Source: Mycolicibacterium senegalense
Lineage (GTDB): Bacteria > Actinomycetota > Actinomycetes > Mycobacteriales > Mycobacteriaceae
Reading direction: 5' to 3'
Length of the DNA: 64,000 bases
NCBI RefSeq assembly: GCF_019645875.1
Contig: NZ_CP081000.1
Span: 3,844,001 to 3,908,000, forward strand
The notes beneath the pieces are model-generated. The model worked only from the letters and a program-made list of their open reading frames with translations. It was not told the origin of the DNA and ran no database searches. The position numbers and the translations under genes were made by a program. Below, in pieces: positions 35,884-43,372 of the stretch. Position 1 is the stretch's first letter, and each line of letters begins with the position of its first letter.

Positions 35884-35970
35884 CTACTTCTCGATTCGAT
35901 TAACGGCAATGCGGGCTTGCATCAAGAGTCCGCCAGGGCTGGGCGGTACTGTCGTCATCTCGCCTGTCAT
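35884..35970 (-). CDS. Candidate upstream ORF (leader peptide) of leuC
   Basis: A 28-codon open frame from ATG 35968-35970, with a second in-frame ATG at 35956-35958 giving 24 residues. It ends at TAG 35884-35886, two bases before the leuC ATG. The end of the product reads GLLMQARIAVNRIEK. Its last codons contain GAGAAG, a plausible ribosome site for leuC. It is not particularly leucine-rich, and no terminator hairpin can be seen, so translational coupling is likelier than classic attenuation. The coding status is inferred. Confidence 0.4.
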   Translation of the reverse strand: MTGEMTTVPPSPGGLLMQARIAVNRIEK

Positions 35971-35984
35971 CTCACAATGCGAGA
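35970..35984. promoter_or_regulatory. Palindromic operator in the leuC/iclR intergenic region
   Basis: TCTCACAATGCGAGA is a 15-bp imperfect palindrome (TCTCNCA half-sites, one mismatch). It lies just upstream of a TAGTAT -10 element for iclR (35988-35993) and overlaps the probable start of leuC transcription (-10 TAACGT on the minus strand, 35984-35989). The same palindrome, with a perfect dyad, recurs at 40845-40859. The position suggests a site for the adjacent IclR regulator acting on both promoters. Confidence 0.65.
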
Positions 35985-35987
35985 CGT

Positions 35988-35993
35988 TAGTAT
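35988..35993 (+). promoter_or_regulatory. -10 element for leaderless iclR transcript
   Basis: TAGTAT ends seven bases before the GTG at 36000, so transcription would start at or very near the start codon. No Shine-Dalgarno is present, which agrees with a leaderless mRNA. Confidence 0.5.
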
Positions 35994-35999
35994 CTCTCT

Positions 36000-36701
36000 G
36001 TGAGAAATGATAGCGGCATCGGCGTTCTCGACAAAGCCGTGGGTGTGCTGCACACCGTGGCCGAGTCACCTTGCGGGCTGGCCGAACTGTGCGAGCGGAC
36101 CGGGCTGCCGCGGGCGACCGCCCACCGACTGGCCGCCGGGCTCGAAACCCACCGGCTGCTGGCCCGGGACGGGGACGGACGCTGGCGACTGGGCCCGGCA
36201 TTGACCGAATTGGCCTCCCACGTCAACGATCCGCTTCTGGCGGCCGGCGCCGCGGTACTGCCCCGCCTGCGCGAGATCACGGGCGAGAGCGTGCAGCTGT
36301 ACCGGCGAGAGGGTCAATCGCGGGTCTGCGTGGTGGCGCTGGAACCTCCGGCAGGGCTGCGCGACACCGTGCCGGTGGGTACTCACCTGCCGATGACGGC
36401 CGGATCGGGAGCCAAAGTGCTACTGGCGTATGCCGACGCAGCCACCCAGCAGGCCGTGCTGCCGGCCGCCAAGTTCACCGACCGCACACTGGCCGAGGTC
36501 CGTAAGCGCGGATGGGCGCAGAGTGCCGCTGAACGCGAGCCGGGCGTGGCGAGCGTCTCAGCCCCCGTCCGCGACGGACGTGGCGCCGTGATCGCCGCGG
36601 TGTCGGTGTCCGGGCCGATCGACCGCATGGGCCGCCGGCCCGGCGCCCGCTGGGCCGCCGATCTGCTCGCCGCCGCCGACGCGCTCACGCGCCGACTGTG
36701 A
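36000..36701 (+). CDS. IclR-family transcriptional regulator
   Basis: A 233-residue regulator with an N-terminal winged helix-turn-helix (VLDKAVGVLHTVAESPCGLAELCERTGLPRATAHRLAAGLE) and a C-terminal GAF-like effector domain (LREITGESVQLYRREGQSRVCVVALE, then GAKVLLAYADAA and SAPVRDGRGAVIAAVSVSGP). Divergence from leuCD is conserved in Actinobacteria, where the orthologue (LtbR/NdgR type) represses leucine genes. The probable leaderless start and the palindrome just upstream point to autoregulation. Confidence 0.92.
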   Translation: MRNDSGIGVLDKAVGVLHTVAESPCGLAELCERTGLPRATAHRLAAGLETHRLLARDGDGRWRLGPALTELASHVNDPLLAAGAAVLPRLREITGESVQLYRREGQSRVCVVALEPPAGLRDTVPVGTHLPMTAGSGAKVLLAYADAATQQAVLPAAKFTDRTLAEVRKRGWAQSAAEREPGVASVSAPVRDGRGAVIAAVSVSGPIDRMGRRPGARWAADLLAAADALTRRL

Positions 36702-36723
36702 GGCGAATCTCAATCACCCGGCG

Positions 36724-36792
36724 ATTGGTTGTCACGCCAATTGTTGTCACGCCAATTGGTTGTCACGCCAGTTGGTTGTCACGCCAGAGTGG
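36724..36792 (+). repeat. Four tandem 15-17 bp repeats, TTGTCACGCCA core
   Basis: Units start at 36729, 36744, 36760 and 36776 and read TTGTCACGCCAATTG, TTGTCACGCCAATTGG, TTGTCACGCCAGTTGG and TTGTCACGCCAGAGTGG. The last unit is also the left arm of the first palindrome. The array lies directly after iclR and contains no gene. Confidence 0.85.
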
Positions 36793-36824
36793 CCGTCGAG
36801 CCCCAGCGCCACTCCAGCGTGACA
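36777..36824. repeat. Palindromic repeat element, copy 1
   Basis: TGTCACGCCAGAGTGGC (36777-36793) pairs with GCCACTCCAGCGTGACA (36808-36824), 15 of 17 positions, leaving a 14-base loop. A second copy with the same arms follows 46 bp later. Confidence 0.8.
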
Positions 36825-36869
36825 AACCGAGCGGTCCGCCGTCGCCGACCCGGCCCAGATTCACCCGTC

Positions 36870-36915
36870 GTCACGCCAGAGTGACGTTCGACACCCACAG
36901 CCACTCTGGTGTGAC
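36870..36915. repeat. Palindromic repeat element, copy 2
   Basis: GTCACGCCAGAGTGAC (36870-36885) pairs with GCCACTCTGGTGTGAC (36900-36915), 14 of 16 positions, again with a 14-base loop. Arm sequence and loop length match copy 1 while the loop bases differ, as expected of a mobile or gene-converted palindromic family. Confidence 0.8.
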
Positions 36916-36946
36916 AAAGGCAAGGCGGGCCCGCACCCGCCAACGC

Positions 36947-36980
36947 AAAAGCGCCCAGTTCGTATGAACTGGGCGCTTTT
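36947..36980 (-). terminator. Terminator of the tRNA-Gln/tRNA-Glu transcript
   Basis: A perfect 15-bp stem, AAAAGCGCCCAGTTC against its complement, with a GTAT loop. On the minus strand it ends in four T residues and sits 8 bp beyond the tRNA-Glu 3' end. Confidence 0.85.
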
Positions 36981-36987
36981 ACCTCTG

Positions 36988-37060
36988 TACCCCCGATGGG
37001 ATTCGAACCCACGCTACCGCCGTGAGAGGGCGGCGTCCTAGGCCGCTAGACGACGGGGGC
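36988..37060 (-). tRNA. tRNA-Glu, anticodon CTC
   Basis: 73 nt that fold as a cloverleaf. The acceptor starts GCCCCCG and ends CGGGGGT plus discriminator A. The anticodon stem CCGCC/GGCGG encloses the loop CTCTCAC, giving anticodon CTC for GAG. The T arm contains GGTTCGAATCC. CCA is not encoded. It lies 71 bp downstream of tRNA-Gln, with a strong terminator behind it, so the two are probably one transcript. Confidence 0.97.
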
Positions 37061-37128
37061 TAGAACTTCCGGATGGTCAGCATAGCTTAGGCGGTCGCGC
37101 TCACCTAATCCGGCTGAACCGCTCCGGA

Positions 37129-37203
37129 TGGCTGGGGTACCAGGACTCGAACCTAGAATGGCTGAACCAGAATCAGCTGTGTTGCCAATTACACCATACC
37201 CCA
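37129..37203 (-). tRNA. tRNA-Gln, anticodon CTG
   Basis: Acceptor TGGGGTA/TACCCCA with discriminator G and an encoded CCA at 37129-37131. The anticodon stem GCTGA/TCAGC encloses TTCTGGT, so the anticodon is CTG for CAG. The T arm contains GGTTCGAGTCC. The U1-A72 pair is the feature by which GatCAB recognises Glu-tRNA-Gln in bacteria without GlnRS. It lies between gltX and tRNA-Glu. Confidence 0.97.
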
Positions 37204-37345
37204 TTAATTGCCCATCACTGCAGGTCACGGACAATTTTTGGTCCGATCTGCTCGACGGGGGCTTCCCCGCTTTGCTTTCCGGGCCGACGAGCAGACTACC
37301 AAAGATTTTCGGCTCTCTTTACCAAGGCCCGTCGCGCCCGGGTGT

Positions 37346-38812
37346 TCACAGCGCGGCGCGGGCCGCCCGTAACCGCTTCAGGCTGCGCTCGGCACCCAGC
37401 AGCTCCATCGACTCGAACAGGGGCGGGCTGATGGTCGCGCCCGTGACGGCGACGCGGATCGGTCCGAACGCCTTACGAGGCTTGAGCTCCAGACCCTCCA
37501 GGAGCGCCGTCTTGAGCGCCGCCTCGATGTTGGCGGTGTTCCACTCCCCGACGCCCTCCAAGGCGCTCAGCGCGGCGTCCAGGACCGGTACGGCCTCCTC
37601 CCGCAGTTCCTTGGCGGCGGCCTTCTCGTCGATCTCGTAGGAGCCGTCGTCGAAGAACTTCAGCAGCCCCCACGCGTCACCGAGGACGACGATGCGGGTC
37701 TGGATCAGTGCCGCGGCCTCGGCGAATGCGGCGTCGTCCAAACCCGTGTCGTGGCCGTGGGCGTCGAGATACGCACGCAGCCGGGCGGTGAAATCCTCAG
37801 GCGTCAGCAGCCGGATGTGCTCGGCGTTGATCGCGTCGGCCTTTTTCTGGTCGAACCGCGCCGGATTGGAGTTGACGTCGGCCACATCGAAGGCGGCCAC
37901 CATCTCGTCGAGACTGAACACGTCGTGGTCGTCGGCGATGCCCCAGCCCAGCAGGGCCAGGTAGTTCAGCAGGCCCTCCGGCAGGAAACCGCGGTCGCGG
38001 TGCAGGAAGAGGTTCGACTGCGGGTCCCGCTTTGACAGCTTCTTGTTGCCCTCACCGAGAACACTTGGCAAATGCGCGAATTCGGGCACTCGCTCGGCCA
38101 CACCGATCCGCATCAGCGCTCGGTAGAGGGCGATCTGGCGTGGTGTCGAGGGCATGATGTCCTCACCGCGGAGCACATGGGTGATCTTCATCAGCGCGTC
38201 GTCGACCGGGTTCACCAAGGTGTACAACGGATCTCCGTTGGCCCGCGTGATCGCGAAATCCGGCACCGAGCCCGCCGGGAAGCTCACCGGCCCGCGCACC
38301 AGATCGGTCCAGCCCAGATCCTCGTCGGGCATGCGCAGACGCAGCACGGGCTTACGACCCTCGTCGGCAAAGGCCTTGCGCTGCTCGTCGGTGAGCGTGC
38401 GATCGAAATTGTCGTAGCCCAGCTTGGGGTTCCGGCCCGCGGCGTGGTGGCGAGCCTCGACCTCTTCCGGTGTCGAATAAGCCTCGTAGACCTCGCCGGC
38501 CTCGAGCAGGCGCGCGATCACGTCGCGGTAGATCTCGCTGCGCTGCGACTGCCGGTAGGGCTCGTAGGGGCCGCCCACCTCGGGGCCCTCGTCCCAGTCC
38601 AGGCCCAACCAGCGCAGGGCGTCGAGAATGGCGGCGTAGCTCTCGTCGCTGTCACGAGCGGAATCGGTGTCCTCGATGCGGAAGACGAACGCTCCCCCGG
38701 TATGCCGGGCGTAAGCCCAGTTGAACAGCGCGGTGCGCACCAACCCGACGTGCGGGGTTCCGGTCGGCGACGGGCAGAACCGCACCCTGACCGGTCCAGC
38801 GGGAGATGTCAT
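37346..38812 (-). CDS. gltX: Glutamate–tRNA ligase
   Basis: Class I synthetase, 488 residues. CPSPTGTPHVGLVRTALFNW is the HIGH motif, and KKLSKRD (in LGEGNKKLSKRDPQS) is the KMSKS motif. A C-terminal anticodon-binding helical cage follows. Because gatCAB is present and no glnS is seen, it is probably non-discriminating, charging both tRNA-Glu and tRNA-Gln with glutamate. ATG 38810-38812 is preferred to the preceding GTG because GAGGA, which overlaps the upstream gene's stop, is correctly spaced for it. Confidence 0.96.
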   Translation of the reverse strand: MTSPAGPVRVRFCPSPTGTPHVGLVRTALFNWAYARHTGGAFVFRIEDTDSARDSDESYAAILDALRWLGLDWDEGPEVGGPYEPYRQSQRSEIYRDVIARLLEAGEVYEAYSTPEEVEARHHAAGRNPKLGYDNFDRTLTDEQRKAFADEGRKPVLRLRMPDEDLGWTDLVRGPVSFPAGSVPDFAITRANGDPLYTLVNPVDDALMKITHVLRGEDIMPSTPRQIALYRALMRIGVAERVPEFAHLPSVLGEGNKKLSKRDPQSNLFLHRDRGFLPEGLLNYLALLGWGIADDHDVFSLDEMVAAFDVADVNSNPARFDQKKADAINAEHIRLLTPEDFTARLRAYLDAHGHDTGLDDAAFAEAAALIQTRIVVLGDAWGLLKFFDDGSYEIDEKAAAKELREEAVPVLDAALSALEGVGEWNTANIEAALKTALLEGLELKPRKAFGPIRVAVTGATISPPLFESMELLGAERSLKRLRAARAAL

Positions 38813-38821
38813 CACTTTCCT

Positions 38822-39598
38822 CTACTTCTTCTTGCGGACAACGGGATTGGTGAGGGTGCCGATGCCCTCGACGGAGACGCTCACGGTGTCCCCGTCTTCT
38901 ATGGGGCCCACGCCCTCGGGGGTTCCGGTGAGGATGAGGTCGCCCGGAAGCAGCGTCATCACCGCCGAGACCCACTCGACGATGGCGCCGATGTCGTGGA
39001 TCATCAACGAGGTCCGGCTGAGCTGGCGCACTTCCCCGTTGACCTCGGTGCGGATCTCCAGATCGGAGGGGTCGAGGTCGTTGACGATCCACGGGCCCAC
39101 CGGGCAGAAGGTGTCATGGCCCTTGGCCCGCATCCACTGGCCGTCCTTGGCCTGTTGATCGCGCGCCGAGATGTCGTTGGCGATGGTGTAGCCCAAGATG
39201 TTCTCGGCCGCCCGCGCGGCGGGCACGTCCTTGCAGGGTCGCCCGATGACGATGGCCAGCTCGCCCTCGTGGTGAACCGGATGGGCATCGGCCGGCAACT
39301 GGATCGGCACGTTGGGTCCGATGATCGCGGTGTTGGGTTTGAGGAAGATCACCGGATCCTCGGGGGCCGCCCCGCCCATCTCCGCGGCATGGGCTTCATA
39401 GTTCTTGCCCATACAGATGACCTTGCTGGCGAGGATGGGGGCCAGCAGCCGGACATCGGCCAGCGGCCAGCTCCGCCCGGTGAAGTTGGGGGTGCCGAAC
39501 GGATGCTCGGCGATCTCTTTGCAGACGGCATCGGCACCGTCGCCTTCGACACTGACGAAAGCGACGCCGTCGGGACTGGCGATTCGACCTAAGCGCAT
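38822..39598 (-). CDS. Fumarylacetoacetate hydrolase family protein
   Basis: A 258-residue FAH-fold enzyme. The metal-binding Glu triad region is visible as HHEGELAIVIGRPCKDV, with SARDQQAKDGQW and LILTGTPEGVGPIEDGD further on. Members act on beta-keto acids (2-hydroxyhepta-2,4-diene-1,7-dioate isomerase, acylpyruvase, oxaloacetate decarboxylase). The exact substrate cannot be chosen. It is directly upstream of gltX with a 9-bp gap, a conserved mycobacterial pair. Confidence 0.92.
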   Translation of the reverse strand: MRLGRIASPDGVAFVSVEGDGADAVCKEIAEHPFGTPNFTGRSWPLADVRLLAPILASKVICMGKNYEAHAAEMGGAAPEDPVIFLKPNTAIIGPNVPIQLPADAHPVHHEGELAIVIGRPCKDVPAARAAENILGYTIANDISARDQQAKDGQWMRAKGHDTFCPVGPWIVNDLDPSDLEIRTEVNGEVRQLSRTSLMIHDIGAIVEWVSAVMTLLPGDLILTGTPEGVGPIEDGDTVSVSVEGIGTLTNPVVRKKK

Positions 39599-39635
39599 TG
39601 GTCAAGCGTAGTTACGGTGCCGTGGACGATCGGTG

Positions 39636-40820
39636 TCAGCTCCCGTCGAACATCGCGGCGAGGAACGGCGTCGAATCCGGGACCGAGGCCATCACGGTGC
39701 CGGAGTGGTCTTCGTCGGGATAGACCTTGAGGGTGACGTCCTGCCCGTTTGCCCGCAACTGCTCGTCGAGTTGCAGCGACATGTTGGGCGGGACATCCCG
39801 GTCCTGCAGCCCGACGCCGAGGAAGATCGGCCGGTCGTAACCGCTCGTCGGGGTGCCGAGGTAGGCATCGAGGGCTTCCGACACTCCCGGCAGGGTGGCC
39901 AGCGGCGCACGGAAGAACCCGGTCGGCGTCATGGCCGTGAGCTGCTGGTCGAGCTCCGGTTTGCACAGCGTCTCGGCCTTGTTGACGGCATCGAGCCCGG
40001 CCGGGGTGAGGACACTGTCGACGTCGATGTCGGGGCGGGCCTCGCGGAACCCGGCGAGAATGTAGGCGGTGTAGCTGTTGGCGGCCGGCCCCAGGTTGGG
40101 CGGCAGCGCCATGTCGGGCCCGGCCTGTTTGACGACGCTCTCGACGTTGAACGGCGTGCCGGTGGCCACCACACCGCGGTAGTCCAGACCGGTCCCCCGG
40201 CTGAACTCGGTGGCCCAGCGGGCACTGTTGACTGCGGCGCCACCGCCCTGCGACTGGCCGACGAGAGCCCACTTCGGCGACAACGGCAGGTCCATGTGGT
40301 GCATGGCGATGACGGAGTCGACGACGCTGTGGGCGGTGGCAACGCCGTTGAGGTAGCTCATGAGTCCCGGCGTGCCCAGCCCGGCGTAATCGGAGCCGAC
40401 GACGGCGTAGCCCTGGTCGAGCCAGTGGGTGAGGTATTCCACATCGCGAGCGCTGCGCGGCTGGGCCGACGGTGCGCAGTCGTCGCCGAGTCCGACCGTG
40501 CCGTGCGCCCAGGCGATGGTCGGCCAGCCACCCTCCGGGGCCTGACCGTGCGGCAGGAACACCGCGGCGGTACTGAGCGCCGGCGAATCATGTTGATCGA
40601 CAGTCGAATAGAGGATGCGATAGGCACTGGCCGCACCCGGCACCGACAACGCCGGGTCCAGTGGGACCGTCTCGATCAGGGTGCCGGCCACGGGAATCGG
40701 TGTGTCGAAGTGCCGTGCGTCCAGCCCTGACCAGTTCGGCGCGGCCGCCGTCGCGCTCGGCGCCGCCAGGAACCCACATATCAGCAAAACGGTTGCCGTC
40801 AACCACAACTTCACCGCCAC
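39636..40820 (-). CDS. Secreted lipase/esterase (secretory lipase family)
   Basis: A 394-residue exported alpha/beta hydrolase. A signal peptide of about 25 residues ends SATA/AAP. The nucleophile elbow is GQSQGG in KWALVGQSQGGGAAVN. A catalytic Asp candidate lies in GLQDRDVPP, and a His in VYPDEDHSGTV. This resembles the LIP/secretory lipase family (PF03583) of actinobacteria. A 15-bp palindrome identical in type to the leuC/iclR operator lies 25 bp upstream, shared with the divergent MFS gene. Confidence 0.85.
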   Translation of the reverse strand: MAVKLWLTATVLLICGFLAAPSATAAAPNWSGLDARHFDTPIPVAGTLIETVPLDPALSVPGAASAYRILYSTVDQHDSPALSTAAVFLPHGQAPEGGWPTIAWAHGTVGLGDDCAPSAQPRSARDVEYLTHWLDQGYAVVGSDYAGLGTPGLMSYLNGVATAHSVVDSVIAMHHMDLPLSPKWALVGQSQGGGAAVNSARWATEFSRGTGLDYRGVVATGTPFNVESVVKQAGPDMALPPNLGPAANSYTAYILAGFREARPDIDVDSVLTPAGLDAVNKAETLCKPELDQQLTAMTPTGFFRAPLATLPGVSEALDAYLGTPTSGYDRPIFLGVGLQDRDVPPNMSLQLDEQLRANGQDVTLKVYPDEDHSGTVMASVPDSTPFLAAMFDGS

Positions 40821-40844
40821 AGCCTATGGCAGCGCCACTCGTGT

Positions 40845-40859
40845 CTCACATTGTGAGAT
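40845..40859. promoter_or_regulatory. Palindromic operator between lipase and MFS transporter
   Basis: TCTCACATTGTGAGA is a perfect 7+1+7 dyad. It matches the palindrome at 35970-35984 at 13 of 15 bases (TCTCACAnTGnGAGA). It lies in the 80-bp divergent promoter region, upstream of a possible -10 TATTTT (40871-40876) for the MFS gene. Confidence 0.65.
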
Positions 40860-40900
40860 ACAAGTTCAATATTTTGGGACATCCGTGACACGATGGCCGC

Positions 40901-42091
40901 ATGCCCGACTCGTCGATCAGCACGTTTCGCCGTTGGTCGATGTTGGCGATCGCCCTGACTGCGACCACGTGTGCCAACGTCTTCATCAACGGCGCGGCGT
41001 TCCTCATCCCCACCCTGCATGCCGAGCGCGGCCTGGACCTGGCCAAGGCCGGCCTACTGTCCTCGATGCCGAGCTTCGGCCTCGTGGTGACGTTGATCGC
41101 CTGGGGCTACGTCGTCGACCGCGTCGGCGAACGGATCGTGCTGACCGTGGGCTCGGCGCTGACCGCTGCCGCCGCGTTCGGTGCAGCAGCGTCGCACTCC
41201 CTGGTAACCGTCGGAATCTTCCTGCTGCTGGGCGGAATGGCCGCGGCCAGCAGCAATTCGGCGAGTGGGCGGGTCGTGGTCGGCTGGTTTCCACCGGAAC
41301 AGCGCGGCTTGGCGATGGGAATCCGGCAGACGGCAACCCCTTTGGGAGTCGGCCTGGGCGCGTTGGTGATTCCGCGCCTGGCCGAATCGCACGGCGTGGC
41401 AACGGCATTGCTCTTCCCCGCGATCGTCTGTGTGCTGGCAGCGGCGATCTGCGCTGTGGGAGTGCTGGATCCGCCACGGCCGCCGCGCCATGAGGCTCCG
41501 GCCGAGCACCTGGCCAACCCGTACCGCGGCTCAAACGTGTTGTGGCGCATCCATGCGGTCTCGGTACTGCTGGTGGTGCCGCAGGGTGTGGTGTGGACAT
41601 TCACGCTGGTATGGCTGATGAGCGACCGAGGTTGGTCGGCGGCATCGGCCGGCACACTGGTGACCATCGCTCAATTGCTGGGTGCGGCAGGGCGGATCGC
41701 CGCGGGCCGGTGGTCCGATGTCGTCGGACAGCGGCTGCGGCCCATCCGGACCATCGCGTTGGCGGCTGCTGCGACGATGGGGCTGCTGGCCCTCACCGAC
41801 TGGTTGGGCTCACCGATCAGTGTCGCGCTGATCGTGATCGCGTCGGTGATCACGGTGTCGGACAACGGTTTGGCGTTCACCGCGATCGCCGAGATCGCGG
41901 GCCCCTTCTGGAGCGGGCGCGCACTGGGCACGCAGAACACCAGCCAGCACTTGGCGACCGCGAGCTCCGCACCGTTGGTCGGCGCGCTGATCGGGGTGGC
42001 CGGTTATCCGGCCGCGTTCGCGCTGTGTGCGTTGTTGCCGTTGTTGGCGGTCCCCCTCGTGCCGGCCGACCCAGCGCGCGAGCAGTTGTAA
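40901..42091 (+). CDS. MFS transporter
   Basis: A 396-residue, roughly 12-helix major facilitator. The loop 2-3 motif A reads GYVVDRVGERIVL, and the second half has AGRWSDVVGQRLRP in the matching position. It resembles CynX/NimT- or Rv2994-type transporters, whose substrates are not established. The operator-like palindrome upstream links it to the leucine regulator, suggesting transport of a branched-chain amino acid or related acid, but this is inference. It is convergent with the DHFR-like gene. Confidence 0.88.
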   Translation: MPDSSISTFRRWSMLAIALTATTCANVFINGAAFLIPTLHAERGLDLAKAGLLSSMPSFGLVVTLIAWGYVVDRVGERIVLTVGSALTAAAAFGAAASHSLVTVGIFLLLGGMAAASSNSASGRVVVGWFPPEQRGLAMGIRQTATPLGVGLGALVIPRLAESHGVATALLFPAIVCVLAAAICAVGVLDPPRPPRHEAPAEHLANPYRGSNVLWRIHAVSVLLVVPQGVVWTFTLVWLMSDRGWSAASAGTLVTIAQLLGAAGRIAAGRWSDVVGQRLRPIRTIALAAAATMGLLALTDWLGSPISVALIVIASVITVSDNGLAFTAIAEIAGPFWSGRALGTQNTSQHLATASSAPLVGALIGVAGYPAAFALCALLPLLAVPLVPADPAREQL

Positions 42092-42096
42092 AGCTG

Positions 42097-42720
42097 CTAT
42101 CCGCGGCCCGGATCACTCATGTCACCCGTCGCGGGCACGCCGTCGGCCAGTCCGTACCGCAGGAACACCACACCGCTCGGGCTGGCGACCGGCGCCTGCA
42201 GCAGGGTGACGTTGGTGGGTACCGAACCCCCGTCGAAAACCTTCTTCCCCGCTCCCAGCATGATCGGGTGCACCCACAAGTCGAGGCGGTCGAAGAGCTT
42301 TTCCCGCAAGAGGGTCTGGACCAGGTTCAGGCTTCCGACAACCTTCACATGTTCATGCCGATCTCGGATCTCACGCACGGCAGCACCCAGATCCGGGCCG
42401 AGCTGTGTGGAACCGGCCCACGACAGGTCAGGCGCGCCGCGGGACGCGACGTACTTGGGGATGCTGTTGAACAGCGTGCCGAACTCGTCGGTCTGATGCG
42501 GCCAGTAGGCGGCGAAGATGTCGTAGGTGCGCCGGCCGAGCAGAAGGGCGTCGGCGCCCTGGTACGAAGCGCCGACCTGGGCACCCGAAACCTCGTCGAT
42601 CAGCGGCGCCTGCCAGCCGCCGAATGAGAAGCCCTCGGGGTCCTCGTCAGGTCCGCCCGGCGCCTGCGCGACGAGGTCCAGGGTGGCGAACAGTTCGATC
42701 TCGATGAGTCCCATGCTCAT
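42097..42720 (-). CDS. RibD C-terminal/dihydrofolate reductase-like protein
   Basis: A 207-residue DHFR-superfamily protein of the RibD_C type (FATLDLVAQAPGGPDED, GADALLLGRRTYDIFAAYWP, then VKVVGSLNLVQTLL and WVHPIMLGAGKKVFDGG). These are NADPH-dependent reductases of unknown substrate that are common in actinobacteria. The usual family marker GxxGSxxL is present as VVGSLNL. It ends 5 bp from the MFS gene stop. Confidence 0.87.
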   Translation of the reverse strand: MSMGLIEIELFATLDLVAQAPGGPDEDPEGFSFGGWQAPLIDEVSGAQVGASYQGADALLLGRRTYDIFAAYWPHQTDEFGTLFNSIPKYVASRGAPDLSWAGSTQLGPDLGAAVREIRDRHEHVKVVGSLNLVQTLLREKLFDRLDLWVHPIMLGAGKKVFDGGSVPTNVTLLQAPVASPSGVVFLRYGLADGVPATGDMSDPGRG

Positions 42721-42758
42721 ACAGACCTGTCGGCGTCACCAGATTCATCGCGACGCCC

Positions 42759-43355
42759 TCAGCGCGTGACCGGCGCCGACGCCGCATGGGGACGCAACAT
42801 CAACGCGGCTGCCAGAAAACACAACGCACCGATGAAGGTGCCGAAGTTGGCCAGACGCTCGTCGACGGTCACGCCGGTCTTGCGGACGAATGCCGCCAGC
42901 GCGGACACCCCGAAGGCCACACAACCCATCATGTTGATCCACGCGGCCTGCCAGTCGACAGATCTCGGTGACCACACGCCGACCGCCACGAGCGCCAGCG
43001 CTCCGCTGATCAAGAAGGCCAGCGAGCCGGTCGCATCGGGGGCCCACACGTAGCGACGCTCGCCGATGATCGTGTGCGCCCACACCGCAGCCCCTGTGCT
43101 CAGGTTGAACAGCAGGGTGCCGGCGAATTGAGTCGCCGCCGACCACCTTTCGACACCCTGGCCGGCCAGCACGAGTTGCATCCACGCCGCCGTACTGAAA
43201 AACCATGAGCCGACGAAGCAGAGCGCATTCGTGATGCCCGACCCGGCCAGCGCCGGAAAGCCGGGCACCGTGGCGATCGCGAAGAACGAGGCTCCGATCG
43301 CGAAAAGCCAGCACTGACGCGTCAGGGTGGCGAACCGGGCAGTCACCGCTGACAC
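42759..43355 (-). CDS. Six-helix membrane protein, YrhK-like
   Basis: A 198-residue integral membrane protein with about six hydrophobic segments (e.g. CWLFAIGASFFAIATVPGF, ALCFVGSWFFSTAAWMQLVL, FLISGALALVAVGVW). The segment with a Gly-Ser-x-x-Phe pattern followed by QL resembles the YrhK domain. No catalytic motif is evident. It follows leuB by 17 bp on the other side, and the function is unknown. GTG start at 43353-43355. Confidence 0.7.
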   Translation of the reverse strand: MSAVTARFATLTRQCWLFAIGASFFAIATVPGFPALAGSGITNALCFVGSWFFSTAAWMQLVLAGQGVERWSAATQFAGTLLFNLSTGAAVWAHTIIGERRYVWAPDATGSLAFLISGALALVAVGVWSPRSVDWQAAWINMMGCVAFGVSALAAFVRKTGVTVDERLANFGTFIGALCFLAAALMLRPHAASAPVTR

Positions 43356-43372
43356 AGGCGCAGGCCGGATCG

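Noticed and set aside
34388..36010. 540-codon plus-strand frame across leuC and into leuD
   Set aside because: Antisense to two well-conserved leucine genes; no recognisable domain.
36724..36915. CRISPR-like or tRNA-like array
   Set aside because: Units are only 15-17 bp with no spacers, and the palindromes do not fold into a cloverleaf; treated as a repeat cluster.
36698..37012. Short open frames (89 and 77 codons) in the repeat region
   Set aside because: They run through palindromes, the terminator and tRNA-Glu, so they are not plausible genes.
37204..37345. Promoter for tRNA-Gln and terminator of gltX in this gap
   Set aside because: Only weak hexamers (TTGTCC at a poor distance) and no clear hairpin with a U-tract were found, so neither is annotated.
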